Positions 34,674-42,806 of a DNA stretch of 64,000 nucleotides are shown here, piece by piece (within the stretch, counting starts at the first letter, position 1; each line of letters begins with the position of its first letter). This stretch comes from Fibrobacter sp. GTDB lineage: Bacteria > Fibrobacterota > Fibrobacteria > Fibrobacterales > Fibrobacteraceae. Under the pieces are notes generated by a model. The model did not search any database. It had not been told where the DNA came from and saw only the letters and a program-made list of their open reading frames with translations. Made by a program: the position numbers and the translations under genes. The DNA is taken from the NCBI GenBank assembly GCA_024398995.1, contig JAKSIE010000006.1:1-64000 (forward strand), written 5' to 3'.

Positions 34674-36500
34674 TTATTCCACAGTTACGCTCTTTGCCAG
34701 ATTACGGGGCTGGTCTACGTCGTTGCCGCGAAGCACTGCGATGTGGTATGCCAACAACTGCAGCGGAATGCAGGTGAGAATAGGCATAAGCATGCTCAGG
34801 GTCTTGGGAACCTTGATCAGGTGGTCTGCAATTTCGTCCAGCGGGTGGCAATCTTCGGTGGTGATAGCAATGACCTTACCGCCGCGAGCCTTGATTTCGC
34901 GAACGTTGCTGATCACTTTGTCGAAAAGGGCATCCTTAGGAGCGATAACCACCACCGGCATGTTTTCATCAATAAGAGCGATGGGACCGTGCTTCATTTC
35001 TGCAGCAGGGTAGCCTTCGGCGTGGATGTAGCTGATTTCCTTCAGTTTCAGGGCGCCTTCCATGGCCACGGGGTAGTTGTAATGGCGGCCCAGGTACAAG
35101 AAGTTTCCTGCCTTTACATACTGGTGGGCGATGCCAGCAATCTGGTCGGAAAGCTTGAGGGTCTTTTCCACAAGTTCCGGAAGCTCCTGCATGGATTTGA
35201 CTATGTCTGCTCCACTTTCGAAACTCAAACGACGCTGACGGCCAAGCAACAATGCAATCATGGCGAGAACAGTCACCTGGGAGGTAAATGCCTTGGTGGA
35301 TGCCACACCGATTTCTGGACCGGCGTGGAGGTAGACGCCGCCGTCACTTGTGCGTGCGATGGTGGAGCCAACTCCGTTACAAATGGCAAGAGCAGTTGCG
35401 CCCTTCTGTTGGGCTTCCTTCAGAGCTGCCAAAGTGTCTGCAGTTTCGCCTGACTGGGAAATGGCCAGCACCAAGGTGCCCGGCTTGATAATGGGATTGC
35501 GATAACGGAATTCGGAAGCGTATTCCACTTCAACAGGAACGCCTGCCAAATCTTCGATCATGTATTCACCTACCATGGCGGCGTAGTAGCTGGTACCGCA
35601 AGCGGTGATGATGATTCGGTTGATGTTTCGAAGTTCCTTGATGTTGGTGTCAAGACCGGCGAGCTTTGCGTTACCTTCGGCAACCAGGAGACGACCGCGC
35701 ATCGTGTTACGGAGGACTTCGGGTTGTTCAAAAATTTCCTTCAGCATGAAGTGGGCGAAACCACCCTTTGCAATAGAATCGGCATCGAATTCTACGTCCT
35801 GAACTTCGTGCTGTACCGGCTGGCTCAAGGTGTTCAACAAGTTGTATGTTCCATCCTTGATTTCTACCACGTCGTTATCGTCAAGATAAACGACTTTCTG
35901 AGTGTGGCTGATAATAGCGGAAACGTCGCTGGCCAGGTAGAATTCATTTTGACCAATGCCAAGAATGAGAGGACTGCCGCGACGAGCTCCGATAAGGGTG
36001 CCCGGACGATCCTTGCAAATAACTGCCAGACCGAAGGTGCCTTCGATTAAGGAAATTGCCTTGAGGACCGCGTCCTTCAGGTTGCCCTTGTAGAACTTTG
36101 CAATAAGGTGTGCTACAACTTCGGTATCGGTTTCGGACTTGAATTCAACCCCGTCGGCCTGGAGTTTCTTTTTCAGGCTTGCGTAGTTTTCAATAATGCC
36201 GTTATGAACGATGGAAATGTTTCCATCGAAGCTCATGTGGGGGTGTGCATTCTGTTCGGTGGGGGCGCCGTGGGTAGCCCAACGGGTATGGGCAATGCCG
36301 ATGTTGCTGGTAACAGAATCTTTTTTCAGCTTTTCTTCAAGCGCGCTGATTTTACCGGAGGCGCGAACGGTATGGATGCCGGCGTCCTGGATAACAGCGA
36401 TGCCCGAGCTGTCGTAACCACGGTATTCAAGCTTCTTAAGACCACCAATCAAGATAGGAAGGGCTTCACTTTGCCCAACATAAGCGACAATTCCGCACAT
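34674..36500 (-). CDS. glmS: Glutamine--fructose-6-phosphate aminotransferase (isomerizing)
   Basis: 608 residues from ATG 36500, so that Cys2 of MCGIVAYVG becomes the N-terminal nucleophile after Met removal; the longer frame is not used. The glutaminase half (class II amidotransferase; THGAPTEQNAHPH, NGIIEN) is followed by two SIS isomerase domains (TACGTSYYAAMVGEY; SQSGETADTLAALKEA; VASTKAFTSQVT) and the invariant C-terminal RNLAKSVTVE. It makes glucosamine-6-phosphate for peptidoglycan and LPS. Full length, no anomaly. No glmS riboswitch was recognised upstream. Confidence 0.97.
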   Translation of the reverse strand: MCGIVAYVGQSEALPILIGGLKKLEYRGYDSSGIAVIQDAGIHTVRASGKISALEEKLKKDSVTSNIGIAHTRWATHGAPTEQNAHPHMSFDGNISIVHNGIIENYASLKKKLQADGVEFKSETDTEVVAHLIAKFYKGNLKDAVLKAISLIEGTFGLAVICKDRPGTLIGARRGSPLILGIGQNEFYLASDVSAIISHTQKVVYLDDNDVVEIKDGTYNLLNTLSQPVQHEVQDVEFDADSIAKGGFAHFMLKEIFEQPEVLRNTMRGRLLVAEGNAKLAGLDTNIKELRNINRIIITACGTSYYAAMVGEYMIEDLAGVPVEVEYASEFRYRNPIIKPGTLVLAISQSGETADTLAALKEAQQKGATALAICNGVGSTIARTSDGGVYLHAGPEIGVASTKAFTSQVTVLAMIALLLGRQRRLSFESGADIVKSMQELPELVEKTLKLSDQIAGIAHQYVKAGNFLYLGRHYNYPVAMEGALKLKEISYIHAEGYPAAEMKHGPIALIDENMPVVVIAPKDALFDKVISNVREIKARGGKVIAITTEDCHPLDEIADHLIKVPKTLSMLMPILTCIPLQLLAYHIAVLRGNDVDQPRNLAKSVTVE

Positions 36501-36620
36501 AATCGTTCCTTTATTAACGATATGCAATATATGAAAAACTTTGAGTAAAAAAGATTTACAAATTGTCTTTTGGCTTAAGTTTTTGTTATTTTTCAAAGCG
36601 TCTTAAAAAAAGAGGATAAA

Positions 36621-37493
36621 ATGAACAAAAAAATGATTATTGCCGCTGGTGCTCTCGCTCTTGCCATGACTGGTTGCGATCAGCTTTGCCAGGGTTCTTC
36701 CGCTGCTAAGAAGACTTCTCTCGTTACTGACAAGGATAAGTATAGCTACGCACTCGGTGCTCACTTTGGTAACCAGGCTCACTACCAGCTGGTAACCCGC
36801 GATTCCATCGACCTGGACATCGACGTGTTTATTCAGGCTTTCAAGGAACGCTACAACGAAGATTCTGCTGCATTCTTGATGAATGACTCCACCATCTTCC
36901 AGACTCTGACCGACCTTTCTCAGAAGCGTCAGGCCGAAAAGATGGCTAAGGACAGCATCGCTGCTGCAGAAAACAAGGCTGCTGGCGAAGCATTCCTCGC
37001 TCAGAACAAGACCGCCGAAGGCGTTGTCACTACCGCTTCAGGCCTTCAGTACAAGGTAATCACCGAAGGTAAGGCTGACGGTGCTACTCCGGCAGATGGC
37101 CACATCGTTAAGGTTCACTATACCGGTACCCTCCTGAACGGCACCAAGTTCGACAGCTCTGTCGATCGTGGCGAACCTCTGGAATTCCCCATTGGCGCTG
37201 TGATTCCGGGTTGGACCGAAATGCTCAAGCTCATGAAGGTTGGCGAAAAGGTTACCGCATGGATTCCTAGCGAACTCGCTTACGGTCCTGCCGGTCGTCC
37301 TCAGATTCCGGGCAACAGCGTTCTCGTGTTCGAAATGGAATTGATCGATACCCACGCTGTTGAAGCTCCTGCTGTAGAACCTGCTAAGGCTGAACCCGCA
37401 AAGCCGGCTGCAAAGCCCGCAGCAAAGAAGACTGCTCCCAAGGCTGAAGCAAAGCCTGCTGCAGCACCGGCTGCTCCCGCAGCTCAGCAGTAA
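36621..37493 (+). CDS. FKBP-type peptidyl-prolyl isomerase, lipoprotein
   Basis: 290 residues. A lipoprotein signal ends LAMTGC (Cys19). An N-terminal dimerisation part (about 30-120, DKYSYALGAHFGNQ) precedes the FKBP domain with the family core VKVHYTGTLLNGTKFDSSVDRGEP, FPIGAVIPGWTEML and AYGPAGRPQIPGNSVLVFEMEL. This is the FkpA/Mip arrangement, a periplasmic folding factor that speeds proline isomerisation. The last 45 residues are an Ala/Pro/Lys-rich tail, not part of the fold. It is divergent from glmS and is followed by a terminator. Confidence 0.93.
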   Translation: MNKKMIIAAGALALAMTGCDQLCQGSSAAKKTSLVTDKDKYSYALGAHFGNQAHYQLVTRDSIDLDIDVFIQAFKERYNEDSAAFLMNDSTIFQTLTDLSQKRQAEKMAKDSIAAAENKAAGEAFLAQNKTAEGVVTTASGLQYKVITEGKADGATPADGHIVKVHYTGTLLNGTKFDSSVDRGEPLEFPIGAVIPGWTEMLKLMKVGEKVTAWIPSELAYGPAGRPQIPGNSVLVFEMELIDTHAVEAPAVEPAKAEPAKPAAKPAAKKTAPKAEAKPAAAPAAPAAQQ

Positions 37494-37520
37494 TTTCTTA
37501 GCGAAATTGCGTTTAAAAAA

Positions 37521-37555
37521 GGATTCTCTGGCGATGGCCGGGGAATCTTTTTTTA
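37521..37555 (+). terminator. Terminator after the FKBP gene
   Basis: An 11-pair stem with four G-T pairs (GATTCTCTGGC/GCCGGGGAATC, short GATG loop) is followed by TTTTTTT. Confidence 0.85.
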
Positions 37556-37614
37556 TTTTGCAATAAAATTTAGTCTGTAAGGGGTTTTTGTCCCGTTTCT
37601 ATATTGAGGATTTC

Positions 37615-38928
37615 GTGTTCCGTTTAATTCTTTCGTCGATTGTAATTGCCATCAGCCTTATGGGCTGTAACGAAGAAGAAAAAATTCAGTCCCTGAAAAC
37701 CGAAGGGGACGCGCTTCGAACCAAGATTGATTCTCTCTCTGCCGAAATAGAAAAGGTTCAGCAATTCCCAGAAAATTGGACTGTTGAAAACGATACCGTA
37801 CGCGCCGGCGATGGCCTGTTCCAGGTTCTCCTGCGCATGAAAATCAACGAAAAAGAACGCGGCAAGATTGTGCTTGGCATGCAGGATAGCGTGGATCTGG
37901 TGAAGCTTCGCGTGGGCCAGGTGTTCTTTGCTGCTTTGGATACCGAAGGAAGTGTTCAGCGTTTCCGCTATGCGCCCAATCCTGCGACGATTCATATGAT
38001 GAGCAAGACGGATACCGGTTACGTTTACAGCCGTATTGAAAAGCCCGTATCCCGTCGTATTTCCGTTTTTGAAGGAGCTCTCACGGAAGGTAGCACATTG
38101 GATGGAACATTGCGCCGCGTAGGTATTCCTGGCCGAATGGTTGGCATCGTCAGTGGCGTGTTGCAGTGCAAGGTGGCTTTCCCGCTGGCTCGCGCTGGAG
38201 ACAAGTTCCGTATTCTTCTTGAAGAAACTTTCTACCAGGATTCTGTCTGGATTAACGGTAAGGTTCTCTACGCAGAATTTGACGGTCGTGTGGTTGGCCA
38301 TCATGAGGCGTTCCGCTATGATGATGGAGACCCCAAGAGTTCTTTTAATGCCCATTATACAGAATCCGGCGACGCCCTGATTTTCGACGGTCTGCGCTAC
38401 CCCTTGGATCGTCTCCACATTACCAGTCCTTTCGGTTCTAGAATTCACCCCATTACTGGTCAGCGCAAGGCTCATCACGGTATTGACTACGGTGGCAATC
38501 CGGTAGGCACTCCTGTGTATGCTGTTGCCGAAGGTAATGTGACTGTTTCCGGCTACGACGAATTTAGCGGAAATAAGATTGCTATCCGCCATCGCGACAA
38601 TTCCGAAAGCTGGTACATGCACTTGTCTACCCGCGGCGTTGGGGTAGGAGCCCATGTTTCTGCCCGTCAGGTCATTGGCCGCGTGGGTAACACGGGCCGC
38701 AGCACTGGTCCTCATCTTCACCTGGGTTTCAAGAATGAAAAAGGCGCTTGGATCAATCCTGCAAGCAAGACTATGATTGCGGCTCCCAAACTTACTGGAG
38801 AACGCCTTGCCCGTCTGAAAAAGGAAGTCGCAGAAATCCGTAAGCAGATTGAATTGACGCTTGCGGCTCCTGCTGTAAAGGCGAATGACACGACGGACGT
38901 GTTGGTTCGTATGCGAACCTTGGAATAG
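37615..38928 (+). CDS. M23 family metallopeptidase, lipoprotein
   Basis: 437 residues from GTG 37615 (GAGGA four to five bases upstream). A lipoprotein signal ends ISLMGC near residue 18. A coiled coil (about 22-45) and LysM/OapA-like middle precede the LytM domain: SPFGSRIHPITGQRKAHHGIDYGG (zinc His and Asp), then SWYMHLSTR and GPHLHLGF. It is a probable peptidoglycan DD-endopeptidase or an activator of cell-wall hydrolases in the periplasm. HxxxD and HxH are intact, so catalysis is likely. Confidence 0.92.
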   Translation: MFRLILSSIVIAISLMGCNEEEKIQSLKTEGDALRTKIDSLSAEIEKVQQFPENWTVENDTVRAGDGLFQVLLRMKINEKERGKIVLGMQDSVDLVKLRVGQVFFAALDTEGSVQRFRYAPNPATIHMMSKTDTGYVYSRIEKPVSRRISVFEGALTEGSTLDGTLRRVGIPGRMVGIVSGVLQCKVAFPLARAGDKFRILLEETFYQDSVWINGKVLYAEFDGRVVGHHEAFRYDDGDPKSSFNAHYTESGDALIFDGLRYPLDRLHITSPFGSRIHPITGQRKAHHGIDYGGNPVGTPVYAVAEGNVTVSGYDEFSGNKIAIRHRDNSESWYMHLSTRGVGVGAHVSARQVIGRVGNTGRSTGPHLHLGFKNEKGAWINPASKTMIAAPKLTGERLARLKKEVAEIRKQIELTLAAPAVKANDTTDVLVRMRTLE

Positions 38929-38950
38929 ACGACCATCCAAGGAATATGAG

Positions 38951-38982
38951 AAAAGTGCCCGGCAATTCACCGGGCACTTTTT
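38951..38982. terminator. Bidirectional terminator between the M23 and S41 genes
   Basis: A 12-pair stem AAAAGTGCCCGG/CCGGGCACTTTT with a seven-base loop serves two convergent genes. Confidence 0.92.
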
Positions 38983-38997
38983 AAATTTGTTTATCAG

Positions 38998-40458
38998 TTA
39001 CTTTTTGATCTTGTAAGCGCCACTCATTTGGCTGAGTAATTCTTTCTTGGTCTTGGGGAATTCTACGCGAGCCTGAGCCTTTGCCTTGGCAAAGTTGCCT
39101 GTGGATTCGGTGCCGTAGCCTGCGGTTCTCTTTTCCTCGTTTCCGTTGGCAGCTTCCTTTGCGATTTCGAGAGCCTTTTCCATCTGCTCTTCTTCATCAG
39201 TAATCGCATAGTCCGGAACGATACCCACCTTGTGGTAAATATCCCCGTCCTTGTCCATAGATTCCAAGCCTGTAATCAATGCCAAACCACCCGCAACGTA
39301 GTTTGTCTGAATCACGTACTGACCAATGCCCTTGCCGTAGGTGGTTTGACCTACCAAAGGCGACTTCTTGTTGACGGTGACTGCAGACAACATGACTTCA
39401 GCGCAACTTGCGGATCTGTCGTTTGCCAGGAATACATAATAGAGATCCTTACCGATGCCGTCGTTTGATGCTGTGTAGGCGGTGGTGTCGAACTTTTGGA
39501 AGTAAGTCTTGTTGTATCCGCTGCCCGAGGAGTCAACGTCGGTTTCAACATCAATGATGATGGTGTCTCCTTTGCTCAACAATTCTGCGGACATTCTGTT
39601 GCACTGGTCCACGTCGCCGCCCGGATTGTTACGAAGGTCGATGATTGCAGCCTTGTGAGTGTCCTTGATTTTTTTCAAAGCGCTAACAAATTCGCCATAG
39701 GATCCGTTTGCGGAACTTGTGGTGGTGGTGAATTCGGTAATGCGAATAACGGGGATGGAATCTTCAAAGGACAGGTAAACCGTAGGTTCGTTGTATTCGC
39801 CAATCTTGACATTGATAGTCTTGATTTCGTCGTTACGAACAACTTCCAGAGAGATACGATCGCCTTTTTTGCCCTTAGTTTCTGCTTCAAATACCTTTGC
39901 GCTAGTAATGTCGTATCCGTTAACGGTCAAGACGGTGTCGCCTTCCATAAGGCCGTAAAGTTCTGCAGGACCATTTTCATAAACCTGATTCACGACAACC
40001 TTGACGGAATCACCGACTTTGACTTCCTTGACATCGGCGCCAAGGCCTACCAGGGCTTCGGTTTCGCTGAGCATATTCAAAATGCGTCCTGCGTAGGATG
40101 GATCAAAGTAACGAGTGAACGGGTCACTCATATAGTCGTACATGTTGCAGATTTTTGCGAACTGGGTGGTGCAAAAGCTCTTTGTATCGTAATAAGAACT
40201 AGTGGATGCGTTTAGGTAGAAATCAAAGTCGTCCAGTTCGTTTTTCTTATGGCCGTAGAAGTAGTACAGGTCGAGAAGATCGTAGTTGTAGGTGAGTTCA
40301 TCGTATTCAATGGTGTTTCTGTAGATTTCTTCTCCAGAGGAACTACTTCCGCCATTGGGACTGAAAATCGGTTCTGTCCCTGGTTCGGTACATCCTGTGA
40401 ATGCAGCGGCGAGCGTAATGGCTCCGCCCACACTCAAGACTCCTTTCAATTTTTTCAT
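38998..40458 (-). CDS. S41 family peptidase lipoprotein (carboxy-terminal processing protease-like), copy 1
   Basis: 486 residues. A lipoprotein signal ends AAFTGC (Cys23) and a short SSSS linker follows. An N-terminal helical domain (NYDLLDLYYFYGHKK ... YMSDPFTRYFDPS) precedes a PDZ domain (about 150-240, GLMEGDTVLTVNGYDI) and the S41 core: IDLRNNPGGD, NDRSASCAEVMLSA with the catalytic Ser, and TTYGKGIGQY with the catalytic Lys. It is a Ser/Lys-dyad periplasmic protease. It is a paralogue of the upstream gene at 40483-41805, about 24 bp away, and part of a three-gene minus-strand operon. Confidence 0.92.
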   Translation of the reverse strand: MKKLKGVLSVGGAITLAAAFTGCTEPGTEPIFSPNGGSSSSGEEIYRNTIEYDELTYNYDLLDLYYFYGHKKNELDDFDFYLNASTSSYYDTKSFCTTQFAKICNMYDYMSDPFTRYFDPSYAGRILNMLSETEALVGLGADVKEVKVGDSVKVVVNQVYENGPAELYGLMEGDTVLTVNGYDITSAKVFEAETKGKKGDRISLEVVRNDEIKTINVKIGEYNEPTVYLSFEDSIPVIRITEFTTTTSSANGSYGEFVSALKKIKDTHKAAIIDLRNNPGGDVDQCNRMSAELLSKGDTIIIDVETDVDSSGSGYNKTYFQKFDTTAYTASNDGIGKDLYYVFLANDRSASCAEVMLSAVTVNKKSPLVGQTTYGKGIGQYVIQTNYVAGGLALITGLESMDKDGDIYHKVGIVPDYAITDEEEQMEKALEIAKEAANGNEEKRTAGYGTESTGNFAKAKAQARVEFPKTKKELLSQMSGAYKIKK

Positions 40459-40482
40459 GATTTCTCCTTATTACCCTGTGTA

Positions 40483-41805
40483 TTATTTTTCTTCAATGAA
40501 GGCGCCACCAAAAGAGCTTACACCACGTTTTAAAGCGACAAATTCGTCTAACTTAGGTGCTCTCTTTTTCAATGCGGTTGCCTTGTCGAAATTGTTTTTT
40601 ATCAATGTTACTGCGCAGGAAACGGAGGCTTTTCCTTCACAAACATAGTCGGGGACAATTCCCTTGCGATGGTAGGAATTGCCTTTTGGCGTTAAGAATT
40701 CCAGGTTTGTGATGATGGCCATGCCGTTTTCGATGGTTGTCCAGGTAGTTTGTCCGATTCCCTTGCCAAAGGAGGTTTTTCCAATGACGGGAATGTTTGC
40801 TCCTTCGGAAACCGACGCCGCGAAAATTTCTGCGCAACTTGCGCTGGATTCGTTAACCAGCAAAACGAACTTGCGGTTTTCTCCGGCATCGCCATTTTGC
40901 GCGTAGATGGTCCTGGATAATGTCAGTGATTTTCCCGAAGCATCAAAAGCTTTCCAGTAGCGGGAAGAAAGAACTCCGCTCGAAACAAAAAGGTCCGCCA
41001 TGGGAATGCACTGGTTTACGTGTCCGCCGGGATTGTTCATGAGGTTCAATATTCTTACGTTCGTCTCGGCTCGTGTGGAATCCAGATAGGCCTTCAGTTC
41101 ACCCAGGGATCCGCTGGTTTGATTAATCGTAGTTTGTTTGAAACCGGTAATGGAAATGACCGTGATTCCGTCCACAGTGTCAAGAAAAACCGTGGGTGCG
41201 TAAATGTCGGTTTTGGTCAAGGTGTCACGGATGGTATCCTGTGCGAATACGATGGTGTATGCAATTTCCTTGTTGTAGGTAAGTACAGAATCGTAGGTGT
41301 TGTAAACGGAATAGCCGGTAGGGTCATCGGGCGAGAGCACTAGGTCTACGCCATTGACTTCGATGATGTTGCCGTAGCGTGGGAACCCGGCTTCGGCGGC
41401 AGGACTTTTCTCGTAGACTCTGTAGATGAACAGCGGGTGATTACCGTTGGCACTTAAGGTGGCAGTGCTTGCGTCTAGGAGGTATTCCATGCCCACGTCG
41501 CCCTGAACGATGCTTGTGTTCATGGAGATGCTGGTCTGTTCGCTCTTGCTTGGGGGAACGTACCTTGTGTATGGGTCCGAAAGTGCCTTGTATAGGTTTT
41601 CCACTTTGTCTCCATCGGCATCGAGGGTGTCCAGGTCGCTTTCGTAAAGGTAGGTCCTCTTCAGGAGCCAGTAGTTGTATTGGTACTCCGTGGGGGTTGG
41701 TGTGCTTTCTACGGGATGGAAAAAGTCGCTGCATCCAAAGAGCAAAAAGGCGACGAAGAACATCGCCGCCGTTAATGCAGTTTTCTTTGAAAACTTACTG
41801 GTCAA
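40483..41805 (-). CDS. S41 family peptidase lipoprotein, copy 2
   Basis: 440 residues starting at TTG 41805, needed to give a normal signal peptide (SKKT... LLFGC, Cys25); the next ATG would leave only 11 residues. Same architecture as copy 1: helical cap (YNYWLLKRTYLYESD ... LSDPYTRYVPPS), PDZ domain (YGNIIEVNGVDLVL), and S41 core with LMNNPGGHV, NESSASCAEIF and SFGKGIGQTTW. The dyad Ser and Lys are intact. Its start overlaps the end of the LRR gene by 11 bp, so translation is coupled. Confidence 0.92.
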   Translation of the reverse strand: MTSKFSKKTALTAAMFFVAFLLFGCSDFFHPVESTPTPTEYQYNYWLLKRTYLYESDLDTLDADGDKVENLYKALSDPYTRYVPPSKSEQTSISMNTSIVQGDVGMEYLLDASTATLSANGNHPLFIYRVYEKSPAAEAGFPRYGNIIEVNGVDLVLSPDDPTGYSVYNTYDSVLTYNKEIAYTIVFAQDTIRDTLTKTDIYAPTVFLDTVDGITVISITGFKQTTINQTSGSLGELKAYLDSTRAETNVRILNLMNNPGGHVNQCIPMADLFVSSGVLSSRYWKAFDASGKSLTLSRTIYAQNGDAGENRKFVLLVNESSASCAEIFAASVSEGANIPVIGKTSFGKGIGQTTWTTIENGMAIITNLEFLTPKGNSYHRKGIVPDYVCEGKASVSCAVTLIKNNFDKATALKKRAPKLDEFVALKRGVSSFGGAFIEEK

Positions 41806-42547
41806 TTTTCAGCCCCTTCTTGTCCAACAGCACGCGGGGGATGCCGCCTTCCATGGGGTTTTCGATAACGGAGATTGTTTCCAGCTTGTCGCATTCGGCA
41901 AGGCTTTCGGGGAGGGTGGCCAACTGGTTTGCATCCAGGACCAGTTCCTTCAAGTTCTTCAGTTCGCCGAATTCGGACGGGATGGCGCCCAGGCTGTTGC
42001 CGGAGACCATGAGGACTTCCAGGCTTTCCAGGTGTCCCAGTGCAGAGGGAATGCTGGTCAAGTCGTTGTTGTCCAGGTAAAGCTTCTTGAGTTTTTTCAG
42101 CTTGCCCAGGGTGGCGGGGATTTCGGACAGCATGTTGTCATGGAGGGACAGCTTGGTGACGTTTACCCACTTGCCCACTTCGTTGGTCAGGTCCAAAAGC
42201 TGATTCTTGGCGATGTTCACCTGCTGGAGGTTTTTCAGGTTGCCTACGGAATCCGGAAGCTCAGACAGGCTGTTGTAGCCCAGGTACAGGTGCTCCAGCT
42301 TGGTAAGCTCGCCGATGGTCTCGGGCAGGTCCATCAGGTCGTTTTCGCTAACGGAAAGCTTCTTGAGGTTCTTCAAATTGCCAATATCGTCCGGAAGCTC
42401 CACCAGGAGGTTACGGTCCAGGATCAGTTCTTCGAGAGAGTCCAGTTCAAAAAGTTCCGGCGGAAGGAGACGGAGGTTTTTCTGGGACAGGTCTAACGAG
42501 GTGGCCTTTTCGGCCTTGGCCTTGGCAATAACATCTAGCAAATTCAT
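41795..42547 (-). CDS. Leucine-rich-repeat protein
   Basis: 250 residues, almost wholly LRR: about nine 23-residue repeats with the bacterial pattern LxxLxLxxNxLxxLPxxIGxL (for example LKKLSVSENDLMDLPETIGE). No signal peptide or anchor, so it appears cytoplasmic. It is the first gene of the LRR-S41-S41 operon, which is unusual: an apparently cytoplasmic LRR protein coupled to two envelope proteases. The N-terminus (MNLLDVIAKAKAEKATSLDLSQKNL) is regular. Function unknown. Confidence 0.9.
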   Translation of the reverse strand: MNLLDVIAKAKAEKATSLDLSQKNLRLLPPELFELDSLEELILDRNLLVELPDDIGNLKNLKKLSVSENDLMDLPETIGELTKLEHLYLGYNSLSELPDSVGNLKNLQQVNIAKNQLLDLTNEVGKWVNVTKLSLHDNMLSEIPATLGKLKKLKKLYLDNNDLTSIPSALGHLESLEVLMVSGNSLGAIPSEFGELKNLKELVLDANQLATLPESLAECDKLETISVIENPMEGGIPRVLLDKKGLKIDQ

Positions 42548-42713
42548 ATAAGAAACTCCTATTGACTAAATCATAGCATTTTTACGCCATAAAGAGTAAA
42601 AGCCCTCTTAAAAAACGTAAAATGTTTGATTTTTGCTCATACGTGCACTAAAAATGACGGATTTTGGCAAAAAAATTAAAAAAGTTTATTCAGTTGTATT
42701 CAAAAAGGTGCTT

Positions 42714-42743
42714 TTGAAACTATTTTTATGGCAATAATATATA
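42714..42743 (+). promoter_or_regulatory. Predicted sigma-70-type promoter for the AIPR gene
   Basis: TTGAAA at 42714-42719, an 18-bp spacer and TATATA at 42738-42743, with a nearby TAATAT. It lies 64 bp before the ATG in a 260-bp AT-rich intergenic region that holds no other gene. Confidence 0.5.
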
Positions 42744-42806
42744 TAAATGTATTAGGTAGGGTCCCGAACAGGCTCCTAGCTTTTGCTTTTATCAATTGAG
42801 GAAAAA

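Noticed and set aside
36501-36596. N-terminal extension of GlmS
   Set aside because: The active-site Cys must follow the initiating Met; the extension is untranslated leader. I looked there for a glmS ribozyme and did not recognise one.
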